Assembly (NCBI GenBank): GCA_965365445.1
Contig: CBDUBS010000187.1
Location: forward strand, 1-7,259
DNA from: CBDUBS01 sp965365445
GTDB lineage: Bacteria > Bacteroidota > Rhodothermia > Rhodothermales > DASSAV01
Direction: 5' to 3'
Length of the DNA: 7,259 nucleotides
Shown: one piece after another, positions 1-7,258 of the stretch
Numbering within the stretch: the first letter of the stretch is position 1
Layout: each line of letters begins with the position of its first letter
Program-made: the position numbers and the translations under genes
The notes under the pieces: generated by a model
Database searches by the model: none
Told to the model about the DNA's origin: nothing
Seen by the model: the letters and a program-made list of their open reading frames with translations, nothing else

Positions 1-1106
1 TCGAGTGCGTCGGCGTAACCGTCGTGGTTGCCTTCCTCCCAGTCGTAGTTCCGGTACCTCTGCCAGAGCCCCCCGAGGGCCTGTCGCACCGCATCCCGGT
101 ACCGGGTGTCGCCGTCGATCAGGTACACGGTGTAGTGGCCGTTCAGGATGTAGCCCCAGGTATCGGCCAGCGCCGAATCCACAACCGCCCCGCTCACCGG
201 ATCTACCACGTTGTAAAACATCCCGTCGGCCGTACGCAGTTCCAGTATCCGGTCCAGCAGATCGTGCAGCGGGGCTTTGTAGGCCGCCGCCTTCTCGGGC
301 CGTGCATGATGCACCGTAGCATACAGCTCGGTAAGTCCGTTGACCACCTCGCCGCCGTGGTCGCGCAGGCGCAGAGGGGTGGTTTTCCGCGTAGCGTGCC
401 GCTCGTTGAGCAGGTAGTAGTCTCCCAGCCGGATGGCGTAATCCAGGTACTTCTGGTCTCCGGTCATCCAGTAGGCCCGGGCGAGCACCTGCATCATCTC
501 GCCGTTCACTTCCGGGTTATCCGAGGGTATCCGGCCGGCGGGCGTATCGACCGGAGCGTTCTCCCAGATGGCATCCAGGATGTCGAGCATCCGCACCTTC
601 CAGGGGCTGTCTCCCAGCCACTCCGTCAGCGGCATCAGGCCGTCCTTAACGTACTCGCTCCCTCCGAAAATCATGTCGGCCAGTACCGGCTGGTCCGTTT
701 GAAAGCCGTTCTTCGAGAACGAGTAGGTGTCCGGGAGCGCGCCGAGCCGCGAGGTGAGCCGCTCCTCCGTTCGGAGCATATCCAGCATACGTCCATGGAA
801 CAGCGCCGAGTCGGTAAAGGCGGCCGTCAACACCATGAACGGATAGTTGTCGGCGGCGGCGTCCTTGGCGTTCCAGTAATCCCCGCTGTCGCCCAGGTTG
901 CGCGGGATGAGTCCGGTTGCCGGATCGGCATACTCCAGCCAGCTCCGCGTGAACCACAGGGAGCGCTCCAGGCCCTCCTGCGCGAGGGCGGCATTCTCCC
1001 CCGCCTTCTCGTATGCGTCGAGTGTATCCGTCGGAGTGGCGCTCCCGGCGCATCCGGCTGCCCACAAAACGAGGGATAGGGCTGCCGGAGCCAGAAAGGT
1101 TTTCAT
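1..1106 (-). CDS. Lipoprotein with a probable six-hairpin glycosidase-like domain, 3' end cut by window edge
   Basis: Start ATG is at 1104-1106. 368 codons are open to the left edge with no stop, so the C-terminus is missing. Residues 1-19 form a lipoprotein signal with lipobox A-A-G-C19, which places the product on a membrane facing the periplasm or outside. The mature part is rich in Trp, Tyr and helical stretches. Conserved-looking segments are IPRNLGDSGDYWNAKDAAAD (68-87), EVNGEMMQVLARAYWMTGDQ (199-218), RDHGGEVVNGLTELYA (248-263) and ADTWGY (314-319). Repeated helix pairs, each carrying Trp/Tyr and acidic residues, suggest an (alpha/alpha)-barrel of the kind found in six-hairpin glycosidases. 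I do not recognise a named CAZy family and cannot assign a catalytic residue. It is the last gene seen in the operon, 38 bases after the propeller gene. No Shine-Dalgarno precedes the ATG. A role in trimming rhamnose- or uronate-containing oligosaccharides is inferred from context only. Confidence 0.85.
   Translation of the reverse strand, partial: MKTFLAPAALSLVLWAAGCAGSATPTDTLDAYEKAGENAALAQEGLERSLWFTRSWLEYADPATGLIPRNLGDSGDYWNAKDAAADNYPFMVLTAAFTDSALFHGRMLDMLRTEERLTSRLGALPDTYSFSKNGFQTDQPVLADMIFGGSEYVKDGLMPLTEWLGDSPWKVRMLDILDAIWENAPVDTPAGRIPSDNPEVNGEMMQVLARAYWMTGDQKYLDYAIRLGDYYLLNERHATRKTTPLRLRDHGGEVVNGLTELYATVHHARPEKAAAYKAPLHDLLDRILELRTADGMFYNVVDPVSGAVVDSALADTWGYILNGHYTVYLIDGDTRYRDAVRQALGGLWQRYRNYDWEEGNHDGYADAL
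1050..1106 (-). other. Type II (lipoprotein) signal peptide with lipobox
   Basis: The first 19 codons give MKTFLAPAALSLVLWAAGC. There is one Lys in the n-region, then a hydrophobic core, then the lipobox A16-A17-G18 followed by Cys19 (codon 1050-1052). This is the standard signal peptidase II pattern, and Cys19 would be lipidated. It also supports the ATG at 1104-1106 as the true start over the in-frame GTG at 1116-1118. Confidence 0.85.
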
Positions 1107-1144
1107 AATCGTATGCACAGGTTGGATTGTCAGGGGATTACCGC

Positions 1145-2461
1145 TCAGGGTCCGACGACCGGGCTGATATCGAGCAGATACATTTGCCGGCCGATGCCCG
1201 GTTCGTGGGCCGAGTCGATGCAGACCATCCGGCCGTCCCGGCCGACCCGGGCATGCAGGTCGGTTCGCCACTCGCCGGTATACTCGGGCGGCAGGTAAAA
1301 CCGCCCGAGGACCACTTTCCGGTTTGTCGGAAGGTGGTAAAGGTACAACGTTTGCTTCAGATCCTCCCGGCTGGGGTATGTATCGTTCAGGATCCATTCA
1401 TTATTCGTGTTGGGCACGTAGGTTTGATGCCCGTTTTCCGTCATTACTCCTTTCCCTACGGGTTCCGCCACAGGCGACCGATCCCGAAGGAGCCAGTATC
1501 CCGCCTGTCGGCCGTTTTCTCCTTCCCACTTTTGCCCGCGCGTCCAGGCCAGCACGTGCTCGGGGTCGCGCCAGATAATGTGGCTCGTATCGCCGGGGTC
1601 GATTTCGTACACGTCGCTTCCGTCCATGCCGGCTGTGAACATCCGTGTCCCGTACTTGCCCTGCACGTACTTCGCGCTTGCCCGCGGGTCGGCCCGCATC
1701 TGGTCGGTGAGCGGGGCATCCCGGTAGCGGTGGAGCACCAGAAAGCGCGTCCCATCCGGGTTGACCAGGGGCACGTTGAAGTAGTGCCACTTTTTCGAAA
1801 CGTCCAGACCGAGGTGCGGCCGCCGGGCCGCCTCGGCATACGATAAAATCAGCCTCGTCTCGCCGGTGTCGAGATCCATCCGAAATACACCTCCCCGCTC
1901 CGAGGCGTTCTCGTCGTAGGTGGCGTCCCGCGCCCCGGCGTACCCGTACCCGACGCGCATCCGGTCGATCCGGGCGAAATCGAGCGTTAGGGCGTACCGG
2001 CCGTCCGGCGAAAGGGTATAAACGGGCCGGGGAAGGATGCGCTCCCGGCCGGTTTCTATGTTCAACAACCGGGCGATGAAGCGCCGCCCGGTCGGTTCAT
2101 CCACGGCGTCGTTCCAGATCACCTCGTTCAGGCGCCCGGGTCGCCATTGCAGCATACAGCCCTGCTGCCAGCTCCAGGCCCGGCTCGTGCCGAACCGCAC
2201 CCACCGATCCCCCAGGACCGTATCCACCATCCCTACCCCGATCGGGTCGTTCGGACGCGGCGAGCGGTTCTCGAAATCCACTTCGTTGCCGAGGATAAAC
2301 CGTCCGTCGGGCGAAAACTGGAACTTGTCGTAGTACCCGAACCAGTGGAACCCCGGCGGACCCGTCAGCCGGCGCATGGGGATTTCAGAGGAAAGCGGCG
2401 CCTCCGGAAACCGGCCCCCGGACAGGGTCGTCCTTTCGCCAATGAACGTTCCTCGTAGCAT
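1145..2461 (-). CDS. Beta-propeller protein, oligogalacturonate lyase/TolB-like; possible polysaccharide lyase
   Basis: Complete 438-residue gene, ATG to TGA. Short blade motifs recur: SPDGR at 50-54 and 151-155, NPDG at 234-237, MDGSD at 279-283 and GRDGR at 407-411. This is the pattern of seven-bladed PD40/TolB-like propellers, which include oligogalacturonate lyases (PL22) and the ulvan lyases of PL24/PL25. Striking blocks are HWFGYYDKFQFSPDGR (39-54), WQQGCMLQWRPG (98-109), GYGYAG (171-176), NGHQTY (343-348), NDTYP (359-363) and DLHAR (401-405). They resemble a widespread, mostly uncharacterised family often annotated as oligogalacturonate lyase-like. Candidate catalytic or metal residues are His39, His226, His244, His294, His345 and His403. 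I see no close match to the HxH metal site I recall for PL22, so lyase activity is unproven. No signal peptide is visible from Met1 or from the alternative Met29, unlike both neighbours, so it may be cytoplasmic. It starts 20 bases after the GH78 stop, with no Shine-Dalgarno. Confidence 0.8.
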   Translation of the reverse strand: MLRGTFIGERTTLSGGRFPEAPLSSEIPMRRLTGPPGFHWFGYYDKFQFSPDGRFILGNEVDFENRSPRPNDPIGVGMVDTVLGDRWVRFGTSRAWSWQQGCMLQWRPGRLNEVIWNDAVDEPTGRRFIARLLNIETGRERILPRPVYTLSPDGRYALTLDFARIDRMRVGYGYAGARDATYDENASERGGVFRMDLDTGETRLILSYAEAARRPHLGLDVSKKWHYFNVPLVNPDGTRFLVLHRYRDAPLTDQMRADPRASAKYVQGKYGTRMFTAGMDGSDVYEIDPGDTSHIIWRDPEHVLAWTRGQKWEGENGRQAGYWLLRDRSPVAEPVGKGVMTENGHQTYVPNTNNEWILNDTYPSREDLKQTLYLYHLPTNRKVVLGRFYLPPEYTGEWRTDLHARVGRDGRMVCIDSAHEPGIGRQMYLLDISPVVGP

Positions 2462-2481
2462 GGTGTCGTATTGGATGGATG

Positions 2482-5235
2482 TTATCGTCCGGCGACGAGA
2501 GCACCCGTGAATCGGTACGTCCCCGAAACCAGATGCAAGGCCGTTCCGCGCTGCGCGCCGGGTTGGGCAAACACGCCCCTGGCCTCTGTTATGTCCATAC
2601 CGCTCTCTTTGATGCTTCCGGGTTGTATCGGCAGGACCACATCGGCCAGCACGCCCGGCGGCGTCGTAATGTCAACGGTCAGTTGATCTCCCTCCCGCTT
2701 CCAGGCGCTCCGGATCTCGCCGTGAATGGATCGGTAGGTTACCTCCACCCACTCCAGGCCTTCCACTACCTGCGGCTCGATCCGCAATCGCCGGAACCCC
2801 GGTTGCTCGATGCGCAAACCCCCGAGCCCTTCGTAGAACCATTCCTCGATGTGGCCCAGCATGAAGTGGTTCTGGGAACTCGTCGGCAGAGCGGCCCAGT
2901 CCTCCGTAAGGGTCGTCGTACCGGCCAGAAGCTGGGCCGCGTAGCTGGGCGGCTCCGGATTGAGCGCCATGCGGTAAACCAGGTCGGAGCGCCCCCCTTC
3001 GAGCAGCGCCCGGAGCACGTACCGGTGCCCGATGTCTCCGGCCGTCGGGTGGTAGCCGCGCCCCTCGATGTCCGTCACGAGCCGCTCGAAAACCTGCTCG
3101 CGGGCTTCCGGCGGAACGAGGCCCATAGCCAGCGGCATCGCCTGGGCCGTCTGGCTGCCCCGGTCGATCCGGCCGGTCGATGGATCAAGGTAGGCCTCGA
3201 GAAATGTTTGTCGCACGTGCTCGGCTTCTTCTTCGAATGCTGCCGCCTCTCCGGCCCGGCCGATCAGCGGAGCCGTTTTCGCCAGGGTTCGCAATACGTC
3301 GATGAACACCGCTGTGGCCGTAACACCCAGGTTCGTCAGCTTGGATGGACCGGGCCGGTCATACGGAGGAGCCAGGTCGTACCAGTCGCCGAGGCCGTAT
3401 TGCAGCAGCCCGTCCTCCATCCGGCTTCGTAGGTAAGCGGCATACCGCTTCATCCGGTCGTAATGCCGTTCCATGGGGCGCAGATCGCCGGTAAACCGGT
3501 ACAGCACCCACGGAGCAAGGATGAACGCGCCGCCCCACTCGGGCGAATCCCGAAAGCCGGCCTGAAAGACGGTGTACTCCGGGGCGATATCCGGTATGAG
3601 CCCTTCCGGCGTCTGGGCCTCGGCCATGTCGTCGGTCCACTTGGCATATAGCGTGGCTGCCCCGAAGTTATACAGAATGCCGGGACCGTGCAGGTAGGCC
3701 TGCTCCAGCCAGCCCAGCTTCTCGCGGTGGGGGCAATCGGTCATCACGCTCATCATGTTGCTGCGGACGGCGTCGATGATGATTTCGTGGATGCCGTTGA
3801 GGGTGTCGTTCGAGGTGGCGAACCGCCCGGTGCGCTCGATGTCGGCGTGGATGAACCGGCTCGACAGGTCCAGGATCAGCGGCAGATTTCGTTCGGCGGC
3901 TTCCGCCGGATCGGGGGTGGCTCCCTCCACCTGAACGTACCGGAACCCGGTGTAGGTGAAGCTCGGATGCCAGGTTTCCGCTCCATCCCCTCTCAGGGTG
4001 TAGGCAAAGGAGATGACCCCCCAGTGTTTCATGCTAGTCTGGTCCGCCGACCCGTCCGGGCCGAGCACCTCGGAAGGGAGCAGCCTTACGGTAGCCCCGG
4101 CCGGCCCGCGCACCCGGAGCACAGGCCATCCGCTCAGGTTTTGCCCGAAATCGTAGACGTACACGCCCGGTCGGGGCTCGGTAATGTTTACGGTCGGGTA
4201 GGTTTCCTGCACCTTGAGCGGCGGTATGGGCTGCGCCCGGAGCGTCCCCCCCGGCGGCGCCATCCGGGCGGCCCGTTGCCACCGGCCGTCATCGAAGCCG
4301 GGTTCGGCCCAAGCCGCCTGCTCCAACCGGGCGTCGTAGTCCTCGCCGCCCCACATGGAGGAAAAGACGGTAGGCCCGCCTGAAACGCGCCACCGGTCAT
4401 CGCTGGTAACGATCGTCTCTGTCCCGTCCGGATGTTCCACGCTCAGGTACACCACGAACCGGGGGGCGCCGAAGGAATCGAAAAACTTGGCAAACCGGCC
4501 GTTCGCTCCGCTTCCGGGCACATGGTACATGCCGTACCCCAGCCCTACCCCGAGCACGTTTTCTCCCTGCCGGAGGGCCTCGGTAACGTCGTAGGTGTTG
4601 TACAACACCGACTCGGCGTAATCCGTCCAGCCGGGTTGCAGTACGTCGTCCGATACCCGGCTGCCGTTGAGGTATAGCTCATAAAACCCTACCCCGCTTA
4701 CGTGGACGAGCGCCCGCCGGACGGGTTTGCCGAGGTCGAACCTCCTGCGAAACAGGGGAAGTTGGTCGGGCTTCATGCCGAGTTGCCGGAAAGCGGTAGA
4801 ATCCAGACCCATCCAGGACGCGGCGTCCCACTGCCCCAGCCGTCCCGTCGTCCAGGCGGCCCGTGCGCTCCAGCCGGAAGGGCTGTCGGTTTCATCCCAC
4901 ACCCGGACCTTCCAGTAGTACGTCCGGCCCGGCTCCAACTCTACTCCGGCAACCGGGACGAGGTGGTTTTCGTCGGACGATACTTTCCCGGAATCCCATA
5001 CGTCGCCCCGGTCCATGTCCAGGGCTCCCGCCGAGGAGGCTACCATGACCCGATACGCCGTCTGCTTCCGGCCGCGGCCTTCGGCTTCAAGCATCCAGCT
5101 CAGGCGCGGCTGCTGCTCGTCCACGCCGAGCGGATCTACCCGGTACTCGGTGCGCAGGTTTACGGGGCGCACTGCGCCGTCCGGAACGGATGGCCCAGGA
5201 AAATTTAGGATCAGAGCGAGCAGGAATAGCATCAT
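2482..5235 (-). CDS. Exported GH78 alpha-L-rhamnosidase
   Basis: Complete 917-residue gene (ATG to TAA), the usual length for multidomain GH78. It hydrolyses terminal alpha-L-rhamnose with inversion. The order fits the family: hydrophobic N-terminus (1-16); Ig-like domain (about 25-130, with the YYWKVRVWD strand); Bac_rhamnosid_N-type carbohydrate-binding domain (about 160-305, FYELYLNGSRVSDDVLQPGW); a beta-domain (about 340-437, YDFGQNLSGW and FTYTGFRYVQVEG); the (alpha/alpha)6 catalytic barrel (about 465-805); and a C-terminal beta-sandwich (about 806-880). DCPHREKLGW at 500-509 holds Asp500, the likely general acid Glu505, and Trp509. LTEDW at 776-780 holds Glu778, the likely general base. 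It is followed by SSQNHFMLGHIEEWFY with His790. These roles are assigned by analogy with characterised GH78 enzymes. The signal peptide is weak because no basic residue precedes its core; no lipobox is seen. The start lies 22 bases after the GH106 stop, with no Shine-Dalgarno, and a second ATG follows at once. The exact glycosidic linkage cleaved cannot be read from sequence. Confidence 0.95.
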   Translation of the reverse strand: MMLFLLALILNFPGPSVPDGAVRPVNLRTEYRVDPLGVDEQQPRLSWMLEAEGRGRKQTAYRVMVASSAGALDMDRGDVWDSGKVSSDENHLVPVAGVELEPGRTYYWKVRVWDETDSPSGWSARAAWTTGRLGQWDAASWMGLDSTAFRQLGMKPDQLPLFRRRFDLGKPVRRALVHVSGVGFYELYLNGSRVSDDVLQPGWTDYAESVLYNTYDVTEALRQGENVLGVGLGYGMYHVPGSGANGRFAKFFDSFGAPRFVVYLSVEHPDGTETIVTSDDRWRVSGGPTVFSSMWGGEDYDARLEQAAWAEPGFDDGRWQRAARMAPPGGTLRAQPIPPLKVQETYPTVNITEPRPGVYVYDFGQNLSGWPVLRVRGPAGATVRLLPSEVLGPDGSADQTSMKHWGVISFAYTLRGDGAETWHPSFTYTGFRYVQVEGATPDPAEAAERNLPLILDLSSRFIHADIERTGRFATSNDTLNGIHEIIIDAVRSNMMSVMTDCPHREKLGWLEQAYLHGPGILYNFGAATLYAKWTDDMAEAQTPEGLIPDIAPEYTVFQAGFRDSPEWGGAFILAPWVLYRFTGDLRPMERHYDRMKRYAAYLRSRMEDGLLQYGLGDWYDLAPPYDRPGPSKLTNLGVTATAVFIDVLRTLAKTAPLIGRAGEAAAFEEEAEHVRQTFLEAYLDPSTGRIDRGSQTAQAMPLAMGLVPPEAREQVFERLVTDIEGRGYHPTAGDIGHRYVLRALLEGGRSDLVYRMALNPEPPSYAAQLLAGTTTLTEDWAALPTSSQNHFMLGHIEEWFYEGLGGLRIEQPGFRRLRIEPQVVEGLEWVEVTYRSIHGEIRSAWKREGDQLTVDITTPPGVLADVVLPIQPGSIKESGMDITEARGVFAQPGAQRGTALHLVSGTYRFTGALVAGR

Positions 5236-5257
5236 GGCGGCTGTGGTTGGTCCGCTG

Positions 5258-6946
5258 TTACTCTCCGAGCGGGTACACCGGCCTCGATTCGAGGCGGGCC
5301 GGGCCCAACAAACCGGAAGGGTTCAGGCCTTCGATGGGCTGTTGCGGTTGGAAGGTAAGATACGTCGTGCGTTCCTGGCCGCACCGGGCATTCTCCGCCG
5401 GAAGCGCCGGCGGAAACCGCTGGTCCCCAACCAGTCGGTTCTGCCAGCTGTTGGTTACCCGGATCTGCAACCGGTTTTGCCCGGGCTTTACCCTGCCGGT
5501 AACGTCCATCCGATAGGGGGCTTTCCACAGGGTATCCGCAGACGCTCCGTTCAGGGATACAACGGCCAGGTCCTTCACGTCCCCGAGATCCAGGACGAGC
5601 CGGCCGGTAGGTCTTGCGAAACGGGAAGGTGCATCGAACTCTAGCGTGTATGTGGCCGTGCCGGAAAAGTACCGGATGCGCTCGTCCGCGTGCTCGGCCC
5701 AGTCGGATAGCGCGTCGAATACCACTTCGCCGGCGCCGCAATCCGCTTCGGGAAATGAAACCCGCCAGGGTCCATTCAGCAGGATCTGGGAAACACCTTC
5801 GGCGGCGTCTACGACGGAGACGGCTCCGGATGCCCGCTTCACGGTATACGTTCCCGGAGCAGAAGCCTCCAGGACGATTCCTCCGTCGCCTATCCGCAGG
5901 GCGGAGGGGTGCACCCTGACCGGCCCGACCAGATCCACGACGGCGTCCAGGGGCCTGGCGGCTTTCATAAATACCACGAACACCGACCCCGCCGGGTCGA
6001 ATGTGTAGGGCAGGGTAACCGTCTCGTCATCCTGCCGGTACCATGCGGCTCGTTCGATGGAACCGTCATCCGGATTCCAGAAGTAGGGTTCCCTGTCTTT
6101 CACCCGAAACGTGAGTCGGGTCGGCTCCGGTCGGTACAGGCTGTTGGCGGTGAAGTACACCTCGGCATCCGGAAGCCGGCGGTGGATGTAGTGAACGGCC
6201 GCATCCTCTGCGGCCGCCGCCGAGAAATCCGGGGGAACGGCCAGCCGTGCGAACACCTCCTGCATGGCAAGGCCCCAGAAAACCCTTCCCCGGCCGAAAC
6301 GGTTCTCGGTATGTGTTTTTCCGTCCACCGCGCCCCACACTTCGGCGGCGATCTGCCTGATGATACGGTCGCTTTCGGGGTACCCCTCCAGGCCGGGCGC
6401 CCGCTTCGGCCGCGGACCGACCAGGGCGACTCCCTCGGCCACGAGCCGTCGGATCGCTCGGGCCGTTTCCACCGTCATCCGGTCGTCGTCGGGCAGGACG
6501 AGCACCTGATACGACATCCCGTCAGGCAACGTGAGGCGGCCTTCCGACACGTAGCTATCGTGCAGCAGCGAAGCGTCAAACCCGTCGTAATCGTATCCTT
6601 CCGGCAGGGGTACGCTCAACTCGTCGCGGCTTCCGAGGTAGGCAGGCGCCCCTTCGCCGATCAGGTAGGCTGCATCCGCCACGAACCCGCCCTGCCGCAG
6701 CAGGTACTGACACCGGGCCACATAGTCGTTATAAGCCCGCATCAACCCGTACCAGGTATTGTGCCGGTTGAAGTGAGCCCCCCAGTGGAAAAGTGTGAAG
6801 CCGGGTTTCCATTCATACGGCTGGTGCGCATACGTGTGGTATACGTAGGCGTTTACGCCGGCAGCAAAAGCGCGGTCGCCGAGCGCTTTCAGTACGTACG
6901 GATGCGATCTCCAGTTGCCGTTGCTCGTAAACGACTCCGCCGCCAC
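5258..6946 (-). CDS. 3' open segment of the GH106 gene, a possible independent ORF from GTG
   Basis: After the TGA the frame is open for 585 codons. The first start-like codon is GTG at 6944-6946, giving 562 residues. That GTG encodes the Val of the conserved LVAAESF segment, so it is a coding residue and a poor start. The segment holds the end of the catalytic barrel (to about residue 110 of the 562), then a region with a Rossmann-like look (VLVLPDDDRMTVETARAIRR, VALVGPRPKRAPG) typical of GH106. Beta-sandwich domains follow. The last of these (about 390-555) resembles the GH2 sugar-binding jelly roll, with the strand segments GPWRVSFPE and YTLEFDAP and the closing GLNPSGLLGPARLES. The C-terminus is natural (TAA). 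Confidence 0.6.
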   Translation of the reverse strand: MAAESFTSNGNWRSHPYVLKALGDRAFAAGVNAYVYHTYAHQPYEWKPGFTLFHWGAHFNRHNTWYGLMRAYNDYVARCQYLLRQGGFVADAAYLIGEGAPAYLGSRDELSVPLPEGYDYDGFDASLLHDSYVSEGRLTLPDGMSYQVLVLPDDDRMTVETARAIRRLVAEGVALVGPRPKRAPGLEGYPESDRIIRQIAAEVWGAVDGKTHTENRFGRGRVFWGLAMQEVFARLAVPPDFSAAAAEDAAVHYIHRRLPDAEVYFTANSLYRPEPTRLTFRVKDREPYFWNPDDGSIERAAWYRQDDETVTLPYTFDPAGSVFVVFMKAARPLDAVVDLVGPVRVHPSALRIGDGGIVLEASAPGTYTVKRASGAVSVVDAAEGVSQILLNGPWRVSFPEADCGAGEVVFDALSDWAEHADERIRYFSGTATYTLEFDAPSRFARPTGRLVLDLGDVKDLAVVSLNGASADTLWKAPYRMDVTGRVKPGQNRLQIRVTNSWQNRLVGDQRFPPALPAENARCGQERTTYLTFQPQQPIEGLNPSGLLGPARLESRPVYPLGE

Positions 6947-7015
6947 GAGCGGCTTTCCGAAGGTATGCGCCGCCGACGCGGCGTTCTTGTTGTCCGCCCG
7001 GAGCTCCGTTGTATC

Positions 7016-7018
7016 TCA
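7016..7018 (-). other. Premature TGA codon at a conserved Trp position
   Basis: The minus-strand codons read ATG GGC GAG TTC TGA GAT ACA, that is PMGEF-stop-DT. GH106 proteins normally have PMGEFW here, and TGG differs from TGA by only the third base (plus-strand position 7016, C to T). The downstream frame is unchanged, so no indel is needed. TGA is the apparent normal stop of the propeller gene (1145-1147), which argues against genome-wide TGA-to-Trp reassignment. Confidence 0.85.
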
Positions 7019-7258
7019 GAATTCGCCCATCGGGATGTTCACAGGCCGGTGGTAGCGCAGCGGGTGGTACAGAATCATCTGCCGCCCGGATCCCTCACCG
7101 ATAAGCGTAATTCCGCGCTCGTTTGCCAGTTCGGTTAAACGGCTCCAGTAGTTTTCTGCGATCAGTTCCGAGAGCGTCAGGCGAAAATCCCGGAGGAACC
7201 GTTCGGTGTGCTCCGGACTGACGACGACGCGGCCTCCGGCCAGTACCGGCAGGGACGG
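7016..7258 (-). CDS. 5' open segment of the GH106 gene, ending at the premature TGA
   Basis: Eighty in-frame codons enter from the right edge and end at the TGA. They cover the central part of the GH106 catalytic region: LAGGRVVVSPEHTERFLRDF, then NYWSRLTELANERGITLIGE, then a short loop to NIPMGEF. If translation ends here, the product would be a truncated barrel without the later catalytic strands or the C-terminal sandwich, and it is very unlikely to be active. Confidence 0.6.
   Translation of the reverse strand, partial: PSLPVLAGGRVVVSPEHTERFLRDFRLTLSELIAENYWSRLTELANERGITLIGEGSGRQMILYHPLRYHRPVNIPMGEF

Noticed and set aside
24..1079. Long plus-strand open frame of 351 codons
   Set aside because: It lies antisense to the lipoprotein gene. 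Its translation is rich in Arg, Pro, Val and His without domain-like features, as expected for antisense frames in GC-rich coding DNA, while the minus-strand frame has a lipobox and structured motifs.
1107..1144. Possible terminator or promoter in the 38-base gap before the lipoprotein gene
   Set aside because: There is no GC-rich hairpin with a T-run and no clear promoter elements. The gap is short and fits continued operon transcription.
1145..2461. Firm assignment of the propeller as PL22 oligogalacturonate lyase
   Set aside because: The fold type is similar, but I cannot find the HxH-type metal site expected for PL22, so only a superfamily-level call is justified.
2479..3432. Plus-strand open frame of 317 codons opposite GH78, and similar frames at 1127-1846 and 3688-4383
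   Set aside because: These are antisense to confidently identified genes and show composition typical of antisense translation.
7016..7018. TGA read as Trp (code 4 or 25) or as selenocysteine
   Set aside because: The propeller gene apparently ends naturally at TGA (1145-1147), right after a typical C-terminus and 38 bases before the next gene. GH106 enzymes have Trp, not Cys or Sec, at this column, and I see no convincing SECIS-like hairpin directly downstream.
5909..7138. Plus-strand open frame of 409 codons opposite GH106
   Set aside because: It is a shadow of the GH106 gene. The minus strand carries recognisable family motifs throughout, and the plus frame has no recognisable domain.
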